64,000 nucleotides of DNA from Gavia stellata (Eukaryota; Chordata; Aves; Gaviiformes; Gaviidae): contig NC_082613.1 of assembly GCF_030936135.1 (NCBI RefSeq), positions 1,798,001 to 1,862,000 of the forward strand. Direction: 5' to 3'. The position numbers and the translations under genes are program-made. Each line of letters opens with the position of its first letter. Position 1 is the stretch's first letter. Shown here one piece after another: positions 37,080 to 49,076 of the stretch. Below the pieces are notes generated by a model. It was not told where the DNA came from, did not search any database, and worked only from the letters and a program-made list of their open reading frames with translations.

Positions 37080-37388
37080 GGGGCCCCGCGGGCAGCGCGC
37101 GGGGCGGCGGGAGGGCGGGGCGCGCGAAGATGGCCGCTGCCGGCGGGGGCGTGTCGCGGCGGGGGCGTGTCCCGACGGGGGGGCGTGTCGCGGCGCGTAA
37201 AGTGGCAGCGCGACGGAACCAATAGAAAGCGTGGAAAGCGGCGGCCGCGTTCCAACCCGGGCGAGTTGACCAATGGCGGGGGGCGTGGGGGGCGTGGCCT
37301 GGCCGGCGCCGACACCGGGCCGCGCGCGGCGGAGCGCGCTCCCCCGCCGGGCCCGGCCGCGGCCGCCGCCGCCGCCGCCGCTTCCCGC
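37080..37388 (+). promoter_or_regulatory. SLC2A4RG CpG-island promoter
   Basis: CpG-dense DNA just upstream of the ATG. It holds a YY1-type AAGATGGCCGC at 37127-37137, three direct copies of GGGGGCGTGTC (37145-37155, 37161-37171, 37179-37189; SP/KLF-like), and two CCAAT boxes at 37219-37223 and 37270-37274 (NF-Y). There is no TATA box. The transcription start is probably between the second CCAAT box and 37389. Confidence 0.75.
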
Positions 37389-40300
37389 ATGGAGCCCCCG
37401 CGCCCGCCCACGGTGCTGCTGGCCGCCGCCCGCCGCCGCCGCCGCGATCCTCCGCCGCCTCCTCCTCCCGAACCCGGCGGCGGCGGCGGCGCCGGCGGCG
37501 GCACCGCCCCGAAGGTACCGGGGGCGGCGGCGGCGGCGACCGGGGGGGAGGGCGGGGGGAGCCGGGGGAGGGGGGGGGGCGGTGACAGCTGACAGCGGCC
37601 CGCCCGAAACTTTCCCCGCCGCTAAAATGGCGCCGCTCGGGGACAAACTTCGGGGGGGGGGGCGGTGGCGGCGGGGCGCGGGGGGGGGGGGGTTCCCCCC
37701 CCCCCGCGCCCCGCCGCCACCGCCCCCCCCCCCGGTGGGATCTGCTGGGAACTGGCGCTTCTCCCCCGGGGGATCGGGTCCCGGTAGATCCCAGGGGAGG
37801 GGGATCCATCCCGGCGTTGCTGGGGGGGGCGGAGGTAGGGAGATCCCGGCTGGATCCCCGGTGCAAAGCCGGCGGGGCCGGGATCCCACTGGATCCCCGT
37901 GGGGGGGATCCACTCGCTGGGCTCCCTTCCCGTGCTCCCAGCTCGCCCCGGGGATCGGCTCCGTCCCCGGGCCGGCGGAGCAGCCCGCTGGGGTGATCCC
38001 GGTTGGATCCCAGCCCTGGGGGATCCGCTCGGGATCTGCCCGGAGAGGGATCTGCCCGGAGAGGGATCCGCTCGGGATGTGCCCGGAGAGGGATCTGCCC
38101 GGAGAGGGATCCGCTCGGGATGTGCCCAGAGAGGGATCTGCCCGGAGAGGGATCCACTCGGGATGTGCCCAGAGAGGGATCTGCCCGGAGAGGGATCCGC
38201 TCGGGATGTGCCCAGAGAGGGATCTGCCCGGAGAGGGATCCGCTCGGGATCTGCCTGGAGAGGGATCTGCTCAGGATCTGCCCGGAGAGGGATCTGCTCA
38301 GGATCTGCCCGGAGAGGGATCAGCTCGGGATGTGCCCGGAGAGGGATCTGCCTGGAGAGGGATCCGCTCGGGATGTGCCCGGAGAGGGATCCGCTCAGGA
38401 TCTGCCCGGAGAGGGATCCACTCGCGATCTGCCCGGAGAGGGATCTGCTCAGCCGACCCATGGGTGCTGCTGGCTCGGGGCAGCCCCCTCTGCCCCCCAC
38501 CCTGCGGAGCTGTGGGGGGATCCCTGCTGGATCCCAGCTCTGCCCCAGCGGATCTGCTTGGGATCCGCTGGAAAGGGATCTGCTGAGTGCCAACGCGCGG
38601 GCGGGCAGCACTGCTGTCCCGGAGCAGCCCAGTCTGCTTCTGCAGAGCTCAGGGGGATCCCTGCGGGATCCCAGCCCAGCTCTGGGGGATCTGCTTGTGA
38701 TCCGCCCAGAGAGGGATCTGCTCGGTGCTGCCATGCCGCCAGAGGACGGCGATCTCTGGGAGCAGACCCCATCTGCTCCCCGCTCTGCAGAGCTCCGGGG
38801 GGATCCCTGCTGGAGCCCAGCCCTTTGGGATCTTCCAGGAATCTGCCCCGGAGGGATCCGCTTGGTGCTGACACGGCTGTCTAGAAGCAGCCCTGAGGAG
38901 CGCACCGGGTCGGCTCCTTCCTTCGCACGGCTCGGGGGAGATCCCTGCTGGATCCCAGCCCTGGGCGATCCGCCCCGGCGCAGCTTGTAGAGGGATCCAC
39001 CCGGTCGCCAAACTTGGCCAGCGAGTGCTGCCGTCCCGGGCCAGCCCCCGCGGGAAGGGCTGCTCCCCGCTTCTCGGGGGATCACCCGAGATCAGCCCCA
39101 GGGAGATCACCCGGGATCCGCCTGGAGTGGGATCCACTTGGTGCCGGCGCTCAGCCAGCGGGTGCTGCTGTCTCTGACTGGCAGGGCCAAGCCTGCTCTG
39201 CAGAGCTCTGTGGGGATCCCCGCTGGATCCCGGGTGATCTGCTCAGAGGGGGATCCGCTCGGTGCTGTCACGTGGCACGTGGGTGCTGCCACCTCGGAGC
39301 CGCCCTGCGGGAGGGTGTCGGGTCTTCTCCCGGCTCTGCGGAGATCCCTGCTGGATCCCCACCGCGGCCCCGGGGATCTGCCTGGGGAGGGATCCACTGG
39401 CTGCTGAGGCTCAGCCGGCGGGTGACAGCGCTGGGAGCAGCCTCGCAGGAGGGTGCTGGCTGCTCTCGCCTCTGCGGAGTGCCAGGGAAATCCCGGCTGG
39501 ATCCCAGCTGCATCCCGCTGGGATCCACCTGGGATCTACTCCAGAGGGTCCCACCGAGCGGCCGGCCGGGTCCCGCTGCAGCCATGCCTGCAGGCGCCGA
39601 TCCCGCTCCCCTGCGCCGCCTCCCCTCCCCGCCGAGGTCAGGGGGGATCCCCGCGGGATCCGGTGCTCAGGGGATCCCCTCGCTGACGACCGCCGCCGTC
39701 TCTCCCACAGGCTCCTCTCCCCTGCGGCGGCCGGGGGCTGCCGGTGGGTGCCGAGGGCTGGCTGCCGCGCCTGGGGGAGCCGCTGCCGCGCCGGGAGCCG
39801 GCCAGCCGGGAAGCGATGCTGCGGATGCTGGACGCCGGGCTGGAGCGATGCCTGGCGCTGCATTCGGCGTACATCCCCGTGCCCCGGCACAGGTAGGACC
39901 ACGACGGCAGCAGGATGGGCAACGGTGGCGGCGACCAACCTGCCGGCACCGGCTTCACCGCGGGAAGCCGGGATTTTTTTCCGCTGGCTGCAAGAGGAGG
40001 ACTTTGGCCGCTCGTCCGCAGCGCCGGGGTCTCTGGCTGTGACCGGCCGTCCTGTGTACGGCAGCGCCGAGGGCTCTGCCACGCCACGGCCCCGCCGGGT
40101 GATGAAGCAAGATGCCACATAGGAGCCCTCGAGCGGTTGCGGTGCTCAGCGCCGGCGAGGCAAAGCCGCGCTGAGACCTCAAAGCCTCGCCGGCACTGAG
40201 CACCGCAACCGCTCGAGGGTTCGGAGAGCCTTGCTGCTCCCCAGCGCCGTATTTATCCGTCCCCGTGGCACGAGAGGTTTGCAAAATGGCTTCTGTCGCT

Positions 40301-42619
40301 CCTGACCTCTCGCTTTTTTTTTTTTTTAATTTAATTTTTTTATAGCGTTTGGGTTTTTTTTTTTTGTTTTGTTTTCCACTTCAGGAAGTTGTTTGGCCCC
40401 AGCTGAGCAAACCCCGCGTTTCTCGGCACTCGCGGCAGGATGCAGGTGCCGGTACCCTCCGGCGCGGCGCTGCCCGCGGATGCGTAGGGTTCCCCCCCGG
40501 AGCGGTAAACAGCGGCGTTTTTGGCCGGCTGCCTGTACTGCTGCCTGCGCCGCTGCCTGCACTGCTGCCCAGCGGGGTTTCCAGTCCGGCTGCTGGGATG
40601 ATGCCCGGGTCAGCCCGGCAGCTCAGGGTGCTGCAGGAGCACCCATGGGTGCCTTTGCACAGGATGATGCCCCCAGCACAGTGTGGCCACCGTGACCGTG
40701 GGCCACCAAGTCGCCCATCCCCCTCGCCACGAGTGACCCCTGGGGTGGGTGCAGACCCGAGCGCCGTGGGTAGGGGGTCCCGGCACCTCGGTGGGTGATG
40801 GAGAGGGATGAAGGGTCCCACGGGGAAGGGGGGGGGCTCGTGGATCCTCACCGCAGCCCCCGCTTCGCTCTCGCTGGCAGGAAGCTCTCGGGCAAGGCGG
40901 GCATCGACGAGGTGATGGCAGCCACGGTGCTCACCAGCCTCTCCACCAGCCCGCTGGTGCTCGGTCACCCGCCGGCCACCCCTGCCCCAGGTAAGAGCGT
41001 GCCCCTGTCACCCCCCCACCATCCCTGGACACGTGTCCCATGGCGGGACCTGACCTTCCTCCTCCTCCTCCTCCTCAGAGCCCGGCGGTGAGGTCTGGAA
41101 GGAGGCGCCCACCATGTCCTCCAGCTGCAGCAGCAGCAGCAACACCAGCGGGGACTGGAGCTGGGACCCCCCCAGCGACCGCTCCACCCCCTCCACCCCG
41201 TCGCCCCCACTCTCCAGCCACGTCCCCAGCACCTTCCTGCCCGCCCCGCTGCCGGACGAGGGCCCCGACGAGCCCGACGGCACCCACTTCGTCTTCGGAG
41301 AGCCTGTCCCGCGGAAGAGGAAGGTGGGATGATGGTGGGGATGAGGTTGGGGATGGGGATGAGGTTGGGGATGGGGAAAACGGGGACGACAGTGGGGCTG
41401 GAAAAGAAGCTGGGGATAGGGTTGACAATGGGGATGGAGATGGGGATGGGAATGACGATGGGGATGGGGATAGGGATGACGATGGGGATGGGGGTGACGA
41501 TGGGGATGGGGGTGACGATGGAGATGGGGATGACAATGGAGATGGGGATGGGAATGACGATGGGGATGGGGGTGACAATGACGATGGGGATGGGGGTGGG
41601 GGTGGCAATGGGGATGGGGATGATGATGGAGATGGGGATGACGATGGAGATGGAGATGGGGATGACAATGGAGATGGGGATGGGACTCATGATGGGATTG
41701 ACGTTGGGGACGGGGAGGGGGCTGCCAGCCTGACACCCCTCTCCTGCAGAACTCCACCAAGGTGATGTTCAAGTGCTTGTGGAAGAGCTGCGGCAAAGTC
41801 CTCAGCAGCTCCTCAGGGATGCAGAAGCACATCCGAACCATGCACCTTGGGTAAGCGTGTGGGGTCCCCCCGGACACCCCCGATTCCCCCGGTGCCCCCT
41901 CTGTGGTCCTGCTGTGGGGGGAGGGAGCCGCCCCAGCCAGACCCTGCTCTCCCCGCAGCCGGAAAGCTGACCTCGAGCAGAGCGACGGCGAGGAGGACTT
42001 CTACTACACGGAGCTGGACGTGGACGTGGACTCGCTGACGGATGGGCTCTCCAGCCTGACGCCCGTCTCGCCCACCTCCTCGGTGCCGCCCGCCTTCCCC
42101 GGCCCCGAGGCGCAGGGTCCGGCGCTGCCGATCCCCGACCTGGCACTGGCCTCCCCCCGCAGCCCCCCGGCCCCCCCCGGCCTCTGCCACGTCCACACCG
42201 ACCACGCGTACCAGGTGAGGAGGGGACGGGGATGGAGGGGCTGCCGCCCCGCTCCCCGCATCACCGCCACCCTCCGGCCCCCACAGCCGCTCGGTGCCGG
42301 AGTCGCAGCCGAGCTCTGACACGGGGTCTCGTCCTCTCTCGGTAGGGCTGCCCGACCCCCCCGCGGCCACCGGTGCCCCCCACCGCGCCCGTCCCGCCGC
42401 CGCCCAAGCCGCCTGCCGTCCCCAGGTGAGCCCTCACCGTCCGCGCCCCATCCCCGTCCCCTCGTGTCCGTGTCCTCCCCGCCGTGACGTGTCCCCTCTG
42501 TCCGCAGGAGGCCGCGGGGGGAGGCCAAGAAGTGCCGCAAGGTGTACGGCATGGAGAACCGGGAGATGTGGTGCACGGCGTGCCGCTGGAAGAAGGCCTG
42601 CCAGCGCTTCCTCGACTGA
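37389..42619 (+). CDS. SLC2A4RG: SLC2A4 regulator (GEF/HDBP1), C2H2 and C-clamp transcription factor, complete coding region
   Basis: Exons 37389-37514, 39711-39892, 40881-40990, 41079-41323, 41750-41850, 41959-42214, 42346-42425 and 42508-42619 give 1212 nt, 403 residues, phase-consistent (human 387). Recognisable blocks: [19 protein letters not shown], the basic RKRK nuclear signal (218-221), one C2H2 finger (C230, C235, H248, H253), [20 protein letters not shown], and a C-terminal C-clamp with C376, C389, C392, C398 ([17 protein letters not shown]). The family binds the GLUT4 (SLC2A4) promoter together with MEF2A, and its paralogues bind the huntingtin promoter and GC-rich motifs. The first exon is proline/glycine-rich and low in complexity, so the ATG at 37389 rests on being the first in the island and in frame with the donor GAAG|GTACCG. 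Introns 1, 2 and 4 hold unusual repeats. Confidence 0.95.
37750..39570 (+). repeat. Two-tier tandem array in SLC2A4RG intron 1 (GGATCC-rich)
   Basis: From 38015 to about 38450 a 43-base unit, itself built from 18- and 25-base subunits with the core CCGGAGAGGGATC, repeats about ten times. From about 38460 to 39560 a longer unit of some 128-147 bases repeats eight times; its landmark GATCCCTGCTGGATCCCAGC falls at 38519, 38656, 38802, 38940, 39080, 39215, 39343 and 39490. GGATCC occurs throughout. The bases 37750-38010 look like worn copies of the same family. Confidence 0.9.
40126..40219. repeat. Near-perfect inverted repeat (36-bp arms, 22-bp loop) in SLC2A4RG intron 2
   Basis: The left arm 40126-40161 begins CCCTCGAGCGGTTGCGG and the right arm 40184-40219 ends CCGCAACCGCTCGAGGG. 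They pair at 35 of 36 positions (a single C-A mismatch) around a 22-base loop. The flanks do not pair. In RNA this makes a long GC-rich hairpin. Confidence 0.93.
41331..41715 (+). repeat. GATGGG-type tandem array in SLC2A4RG intron 4
   Basis: About 385 bases made of hexamer-derived units (GGGGATGGGGATGACGATGG and GGAGATGGGGATGACAATGG) fill almost the whole intron between the donor at 41324 and the acceptor at 41749. All six frames are open, giving false Asp-Gly or Ile-Pro proteins. Confidence 0.95.
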
Positions 42620-44010
42620 CGCCGGTGCCGCCGGTGCCGCCACCGCGGCGGCGCTCCCTCCTTCTTGCACATTTTGCACTCGAGGTGCCTTCGCGCCCCC
42701 CACCCCACCCCACCCCGCCGCCCCGGGGCCCCCCCGGACTCAGGGAACGGCCCCCCGAAAGCTTTATGCACACAGCCCCCCCCCCCCGCCACGGAGCTCG
42801 ACCCCCCCTTTTTTTCCTTCGAAAATAAGCTATATCTGCCGCCCCCCACCCCTTGCCGGCACCATGGCGGGGGCTGGCGGGGGGCGGCCGGCTGCTCCTG
42901 GCCCCCCTCCCCGTGCCGGAGCGGGGACCCCCCCGGGGCCGGGGGCTGCCCACCGCTCTAATAAGCTGTGCCTGCGGCCGGCGGGGGCTCGGAAAAGGGG
43001 GTGTCCGTTCCTGCCCCCCCACCTGCTCCCGGGGGGCCCCCCAGTGCCCAGGGCAGAGGCGGGCGCCTGCCCCCCCCTTACCCCCCCAGGGGGTTTTTAC
43101 TCTTTGTATCGTCGTTTCTCTCTCTTCTTTTCGTCTGGGGGAGCAGCCGCTCCCCCCGGGGCGATGCTCCGGGAAGTGCCTGCAGGAATGCGCCCATTTG
43201 CACTAAGCCAAACTGCACAAACAGGTGGTTTTGTTTTGTTTTGGTTTTTTTTTTCCTTTTTTTTTTTCCTTCACATGTTTTTATTTTTTAAATAAAATAT
43301 ATGAAAATTTGTATTTTTAAATACTCCCTCCCGGGGCACGGGAGCGCACTTAGCCACGGCGCTGCGGCAGCGTGAGGCCTCCAGCCCCGGGGGGGTTTTA
43401 AGGGGCTTTATTCCCTTCAAAGCCCTTTCCCCCCGCCCAGACCCCTTTTTCTCCCCAAACCCTTTCTCCCCGCTCATCCCGGCTCAGGCCCGGGGGTGGC
43501 CAGGCCACGCCGCCCCCCTCCTCTCCCTGCACCCCTCCCTGTGCACGGGCGGGTGGGACAGGGACAGGGGACAAGGATGGGTGCATGGCACTGCCACCCT
43601 ACCCGGCCCCACAGCCGGGGCTGCGCCAGGGCAGGTCCCCCCCCGCCTCGCAGGAGGGTTCCCTTCGCAGCAGGGACCCCCCTCGCAGGGGGGCACACCG
43701 CTTCGGCCCCATGGGCCGGGACGGTGCTGTGCCGGGCTGAGCCCCCGCTTGTCCCCGACGCGGCGCCGGCGGGGATGTGATGTGTCAGATCCAGAAGAAA
43801 AAAAAAAAATAAATATTTGGATTCTTTTTTTTTTTTTTTTTAATTATTACCGTTCTTTCCTTACTTCTAAGGCTGCAGGGTGGGCAGCGCCAGACCCGGT
43901 GCTGTCACCCCCCACCTGCGCCCCGCAGCCCCCCGGGACGGCATCACCCCGTCCATCCTCCCCGGGGCTCTGCAAAAGGGATTATTTTAATTTCAAATAA
44001 AGCCCTAAAA
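42620..44010 (+). other. SLC2A4RG: SLC2A4RG 3'UTR
   Basis: C-rich DNA after the TGA at 42617-42619. AATAAA signals lie at 43291-43296 (after a T-rich stretch, likely the main site) and at 43996-44001. The part beyond 43.3 kb may be a longer 3'UTR or spacer. Confidence 0.6.
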
Positions 44011-44284
44011 ATAAGGAAGTTGCCTTACACAGCAGGGCGGGGGGAAGAGCCACAGGCCCCTGTTTGGGACAGGCATGGGAAAGGGAAAGGCAAAGGCAGC
44101 GTCCCCCCAGCCTGGGGGCGAGCCGGGCTCCGGGGGGGATTTGGGGGAGTGGGGACCCCACAGCAGCCCCATCTCAGCGCCCAGGAGCGCGGGGTGGGGG
44201 GCACAGCCCTGCAGCAGCACAGGCACCGTCATCACCCCACCCCTAGGAGAAGAAAAAATAATATATTAAAAAAAAACCCAAGAC

Positions 44285-47200
44285 AAAATTATAGCAGCAA
44301 TTTCCCAATTTATTGAAACTGATTGATTTTTGCAAGTATGTCTAAGCTAAATCCCATCACATAGTAATTATAATCAAGGGGCAGAGGCACGCCTCCGGCA
44401 TGCCCCGGCAGACGAGAAACCGGGAGATCAACTAGAAAATAAGGTCATATTTACCTGAACTACATTTACAGAAAATCAGTACAACACAGCCATGTTCTCC
44501 CACTGACTTCTGGTTGCTAAAATCTCCTCAACCTCCCGAAAATATTAAACACATCTTCAATACAAACACAGGTTTATAATAATTAATATAAAGTCAGTAT
44601 AATATAGAATATTCCCAGCAAAAAAAATAATCAACAATCTTCAAACACTGTCCTTTTGTTTGTTTAGCTTTATTTTTGTAGACAGGTTTAAAGCACGTTG
44701 AAAAATAAATATATATGAAAGCATACACACAGCACTCTTACTATGCAGAACTAAAAAAAAAAAAGGCATAAATTCAAAACACAATATAGAATCTAAAAAG
44801 TAAAAAGAACCATTAAGTATGGCTTTCTTAGGAGTTGCACATGTCACAGAATGAGCTAAAATAAGATTATCTTTCATAATATTGCAAAAAATTCCAGTTT
44901 TTGCATTCTTTTCATGGAGTTTCTTTCCTAAAGGGCGATGTGCAAAACGGGAAGCGTGGAGGCGGGGGGTGCCGGGGGGGCTCAGCCCCAGCGGGAACGG
45001 GGACCCCCCGGGGGGCACGAAGCGGGCCCCCATCCAGGTCATCGATCCCAACACGCACGTGCCAAACCCCACAGCACCGCGGCTTTCGCTTCGGAGAAGC
45101 GGAGTATTTAAAGGCATGAGTCGAGAGAAGGAACAAAACGGGACCTAATGCTAGAGCGGGTTTCCTTTCGTACGAAAAATACTCCTTTTGTAGTCCAAAA
45201 CACTGATTTTTGAATAATAAAAAAAAAAGGACAGTCGGTTTGCAAACCTTCATTGGACACGTCCCCCTCTCGCCTCCCCACAGTCGCTCTGGAGCTGCGA
45301 GGCTTCAGGGCGACCTTACAACATAAAAATCCCAAATTACTCAGGTTTGTAAGTAAAATTTTGGGGAAAATTGGCAGAAGGCCATGCAAGAACCTCATTT
45401 GTCTTCACTGTTCGAGATATCCTGCAAACGCAATACCAGCCCAAGGACCACCTTGTGCGTGAGTCGGTGTATTCCTCGGGGACTTTTTCTGGAGGACCAG
45501 GGCAGGACGATGCCGTCTGCGCCCTGTTCCGCGCGAGATGGTCGCAAAGCACGGCTTGAAATGCTCTCTGTACTCCTGGCACACGTTCATAATTAAAAAA
45601 AAAAAAAAAAAAAATGAGGATCATAAATTCAGGGAGGAACATTTACATATGAACACTTAAAAAAAAAATCAGTCGCAAGTTGTTGAGACCAAGTGTATCA
45701 ACTTTTTACCTATAAGGGAGTTATTTTTTCGAAACTAAATCTGTATATATATACACACACATATATATATTTAGAAAAAATTAAAAAAGGGAACCTCAGT
45801 GAAGTATACAAAGCCCTGAAGGGAAATACAAAGACAAGATGCTAGAGGTTGCTCGAGCTAGCGTTGGATAGAACAGGCAGAATTATTGGGTTTTTGTTCA
45901 AATCTCAAAGAGCAGAAGTTTGCATAGGCAGTAGATCCGAGAGGAGCCCGAGAGGTCCGGTCGCGCGGAGCAACCCATGAAGTTTTATAAAGTTTCAGCA
46001 TTAAAAAAACCCCAAATTCCTTTTTCGAACCCAAGCCTCACGAAGCGGCCGCCGGAGCACGGAAGTCGAAAGACTAATTCCTGCATTTCCAAATCTGCAC
46101 ACCTCCATCAAAACAAAGCACTTAAAATATACATCAGGTGTTAGAAGGGTTTTATTTGGTATATATAATGTATATTAGTAATATAGAAGCATGTGCTTGA
46201 TTATAATGGTAACATTGTGAAAGTTAGCTTTTACGTGGATTTTCCATTTTTCTCGCCTTTTTTTGATTTATTTTTTGCATCCTCGGCTCAAAGAGCTTCA
46301 GAGCGGCACTACTAGGAAACACTTCTGCAAGCCACTGGCTTACTGCCCCCCCTTTAAAAAAAAAAAGGAAAGAAAAGAAAGAAAACAGGTATTTCTAAAG
46401 GAATTGCAAAGTAAAGCTAAGCACCCCATAACTCCGATGACAAAAATCGAGTCACCGCAGGGCGAGGGCAGGGAGGAGCGAGGAAGAGGAGGGCTCGGAG
46501 CAACATCTCCCACTCCTCCTCGGAAGCTACGACAGCGGGTGCACGCAGCGGCATCGGAGTAGATGGGCGAGACGGAATGTCACAGAAACCGAGGGGTTTT
46601 GAACGGTTTGGGTTTTAAAATTCTTTTAAATAGATTTTTTACATATAAAAAGCAAAGCTACAGATATCTTTTAAGTACTGTATGTATTTGTCTACATGTA
46701 ACAGGTGAGGCTGCAAGTTCAGGACCTCAGACACCCCCTACCCCCCCTCCATATTTACAGGATAAGTGACAATAAATACAGAGCCCGCGCTCCGAGAGGC
46801 AAAAGTCAGGGTAAGGAAACAGCAACCTCGCCCCGGGACCCCCACAACCGCTGGGGAAAAAGTATACAAAGGTCCAATCGTAAAATACTGGGTTCGTTTA
46901 CGGCTTTGTAAATACCGTAGGAGGGCTTTACAAGAAGCTAAAATGCAAAATGAGATTTTTTACAGTTAATAAAAACGTTTCTGCATGACCCTACCGCTCT
47001 ATTCTTTAAGTATTTAAAGAAGAGGGTTATGCATTCTCACTGGCTAAAAGCAACAAGTCCCGCTAAAATTTTCCGTCCTAAGGAGCAGCAGCAGCAGACG
47101 GTGCTCGCGTGGCCTCGCTGAGCCGAACAGCGGATTTTAGGAAAGACCCGTGTTTCCAAATCACTGATGTGCACCAAAGCGGAAAGACCAGGAGCCTGGG

Positions 47201-49076
47201 AGCTGCTGGAGGCTCCCCGTGAAGGCGATCCTCAGCGTGAACCGGATGAGAGAGAAGGCGGCGAATGTTCGCAAGGAACTGAGGAGCAGAGAGAGGAATC
47301 GAACGCCATAAACCCAGGATGCGACTTAAATCGGGGAATGAATAAAGAACCGGCTACCGCAGGTGCCGGGATCAAGGCTCCCACCGCGCTCCACCGAACC
47401 CTGGCACCGAGTGGCTTAAATCCTTCAAGATTATTTGCCTTACTGGGGTTTATTGTACAATATACTTTTTATTTCCTTTGCTGGGTGGAACCACGCTTTT
47501 CGTTAAAGACCACCAGACCTGCAAGAACGCTCTCCACCCCGCAGGGATTGCCTGTCCCACCACGGGAGGAAAATAGCACCTTTAGTCATTTGGCTTTCTG
47601 CTAACGGGTTGTCTGTTGTGACAGGTTTCAAGATACCATCACCACAGACGTCGTATAAAATTGCTCCACGGCAAGGAAAGAGTGAGGTCTTCAGCTTTTT
47701 TTTTTTTAACTATTATTTAAAAAAGCACCAGAAGCAAAGAGGTGAAGGGTAAAACAAGCTCTTCTCGGGAACAGGACACTTCCAACGCACTTTGTTGCTG
47801 TTGTCATTTAGGTGTAGCTGGAAGAAGGCAACAGTGGCCGATATGAACAAGGAGAATCCAACTACCTGGAGCAGCCCCACAGAGTCTGTTAGGAGACGCT
47901 GGGAGAGAAACCTGGTTCTTATTTAAAAAAAAAAAAAAGTTTATTTGAAAATTTACATGGAACCAGCGCAGCTAAAGCTGAAGGTTTTTGTCATGAATTA
48001 AGTAGGTGTTTTGCCTACTGGTGGTGAATGAAAATTTTGAGATTGGCAAGGAAGAACAACGTACCCAGGTGAAATCCTGGCCCCACCAAAGTCTGCGGAT
48101 GGGAGCAGCAAGATTTCCACCCAGCTGGGATCTCCTCCCCTTGGCTTCTCACACTTCCCAGTTCATCCTGAGCTTTGCTAAATGCCTCGGCTTTGCTATG
48201 GTTTGCATATATTTACGAAAAAGGCAGCTGAGCAAAGGGAGAAAAGTGAAGATATCTGCGGAGAAGAATGCCAGGTAGAGAATTACCTGTGTCCTTTATA
48301 GCAAAGGGTGCTTCTGGAAGCACCAACACGCGTTTCAGCGACCACAGATAACCAAGGCTGGAAGACGGGACGTGGGTAAGACGCCAGTAGGTCCAAGAAA
48401 CATCACAATCTTTCTTTCTTTGATGGTGATTCTTTTGGAAGCTAAGAATCTAAGAAAAGAATTCGTAAGGCTGTAATCTGACTTGCCTTTTGATCTATTT
48501 GGCTCCATAAAAAATAATAAAAACTCTCTTTAAATAACTTTGCAAAAGGCCTGTATCATCAAGGGAAGCTCTCCAACACATACATCGATTTCCCTTCACA
48601 ACGTTAGCTTGTAATTCCACTGCTGCTGGGATTTTAGCACACAGACAAGGTGTTAAAACAAACAACCGCCACCAAAAAAAAAAAAACCTGCTTCGGACAC
48701 AAAACTCTCCCCGGTGTTCAGGGTGGGAAGGGTACGAGGACTCCTGCTTCGCCCAGCCTCCCCATCGCGCAGCGCTCGCATCTGCAGAAACTCTACCTCA
48801 CTCGCATGCAACCTGGCTGGCTCAGCCGGAGGGGCGGCCGCGGTCGGGGTTGTTCTTGAAGGGAGAAGGGGGAAGGCGAAGTCAGTCATGTCGCAGGAAG
48901 CGACATTGCTAAGACAGTATCCGAGTGGAACAGAGAAGGACTTGTTTAGAAAACACAAGAGTTATTTTGCACACATGGACGACAACAAGGCTACTTAGTT
49001 TTTCCAACATACTCCTTCCTCCCCCACCCTCCCTCCCCCTACAAACAACAGAGTGAAACAAAAACCAAAAAAATCC
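44285..49076 (-). other. ZBTB46: ZBTB46 3'UTR
   Basis: After the stop codon at 49079-49077 the minus strand runs about 4.8 kb through AT-rich DNA with no coding segment. Candidate AATAAA signals on the minus strand lie at 44314-44309 and near 44672; the first would leave the gene tail-to-tail with SLC2A4RG. It contains a TA/CA microsatellite at about 45742-45772. The full length of the 3'UTR is an inference. Confidence 0.6.

Noticed and set aside
37622-39085. 487-codon minus-strand and 437-codon plus-strand open frames
   Set aside because: Both are translations of the GGATCC-rich tandem array in SLC2A4RG intron 1; the periodic peptides mirror the repeat units.
41008-41877. Ile-Pro and His-Pro repeat proteins (minus strand), Asp-Gly protein (plus strand)
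   Set aside because: They translate the GATGGG array that fills SLC2A4RG intron 4, and the shadow of its exons.
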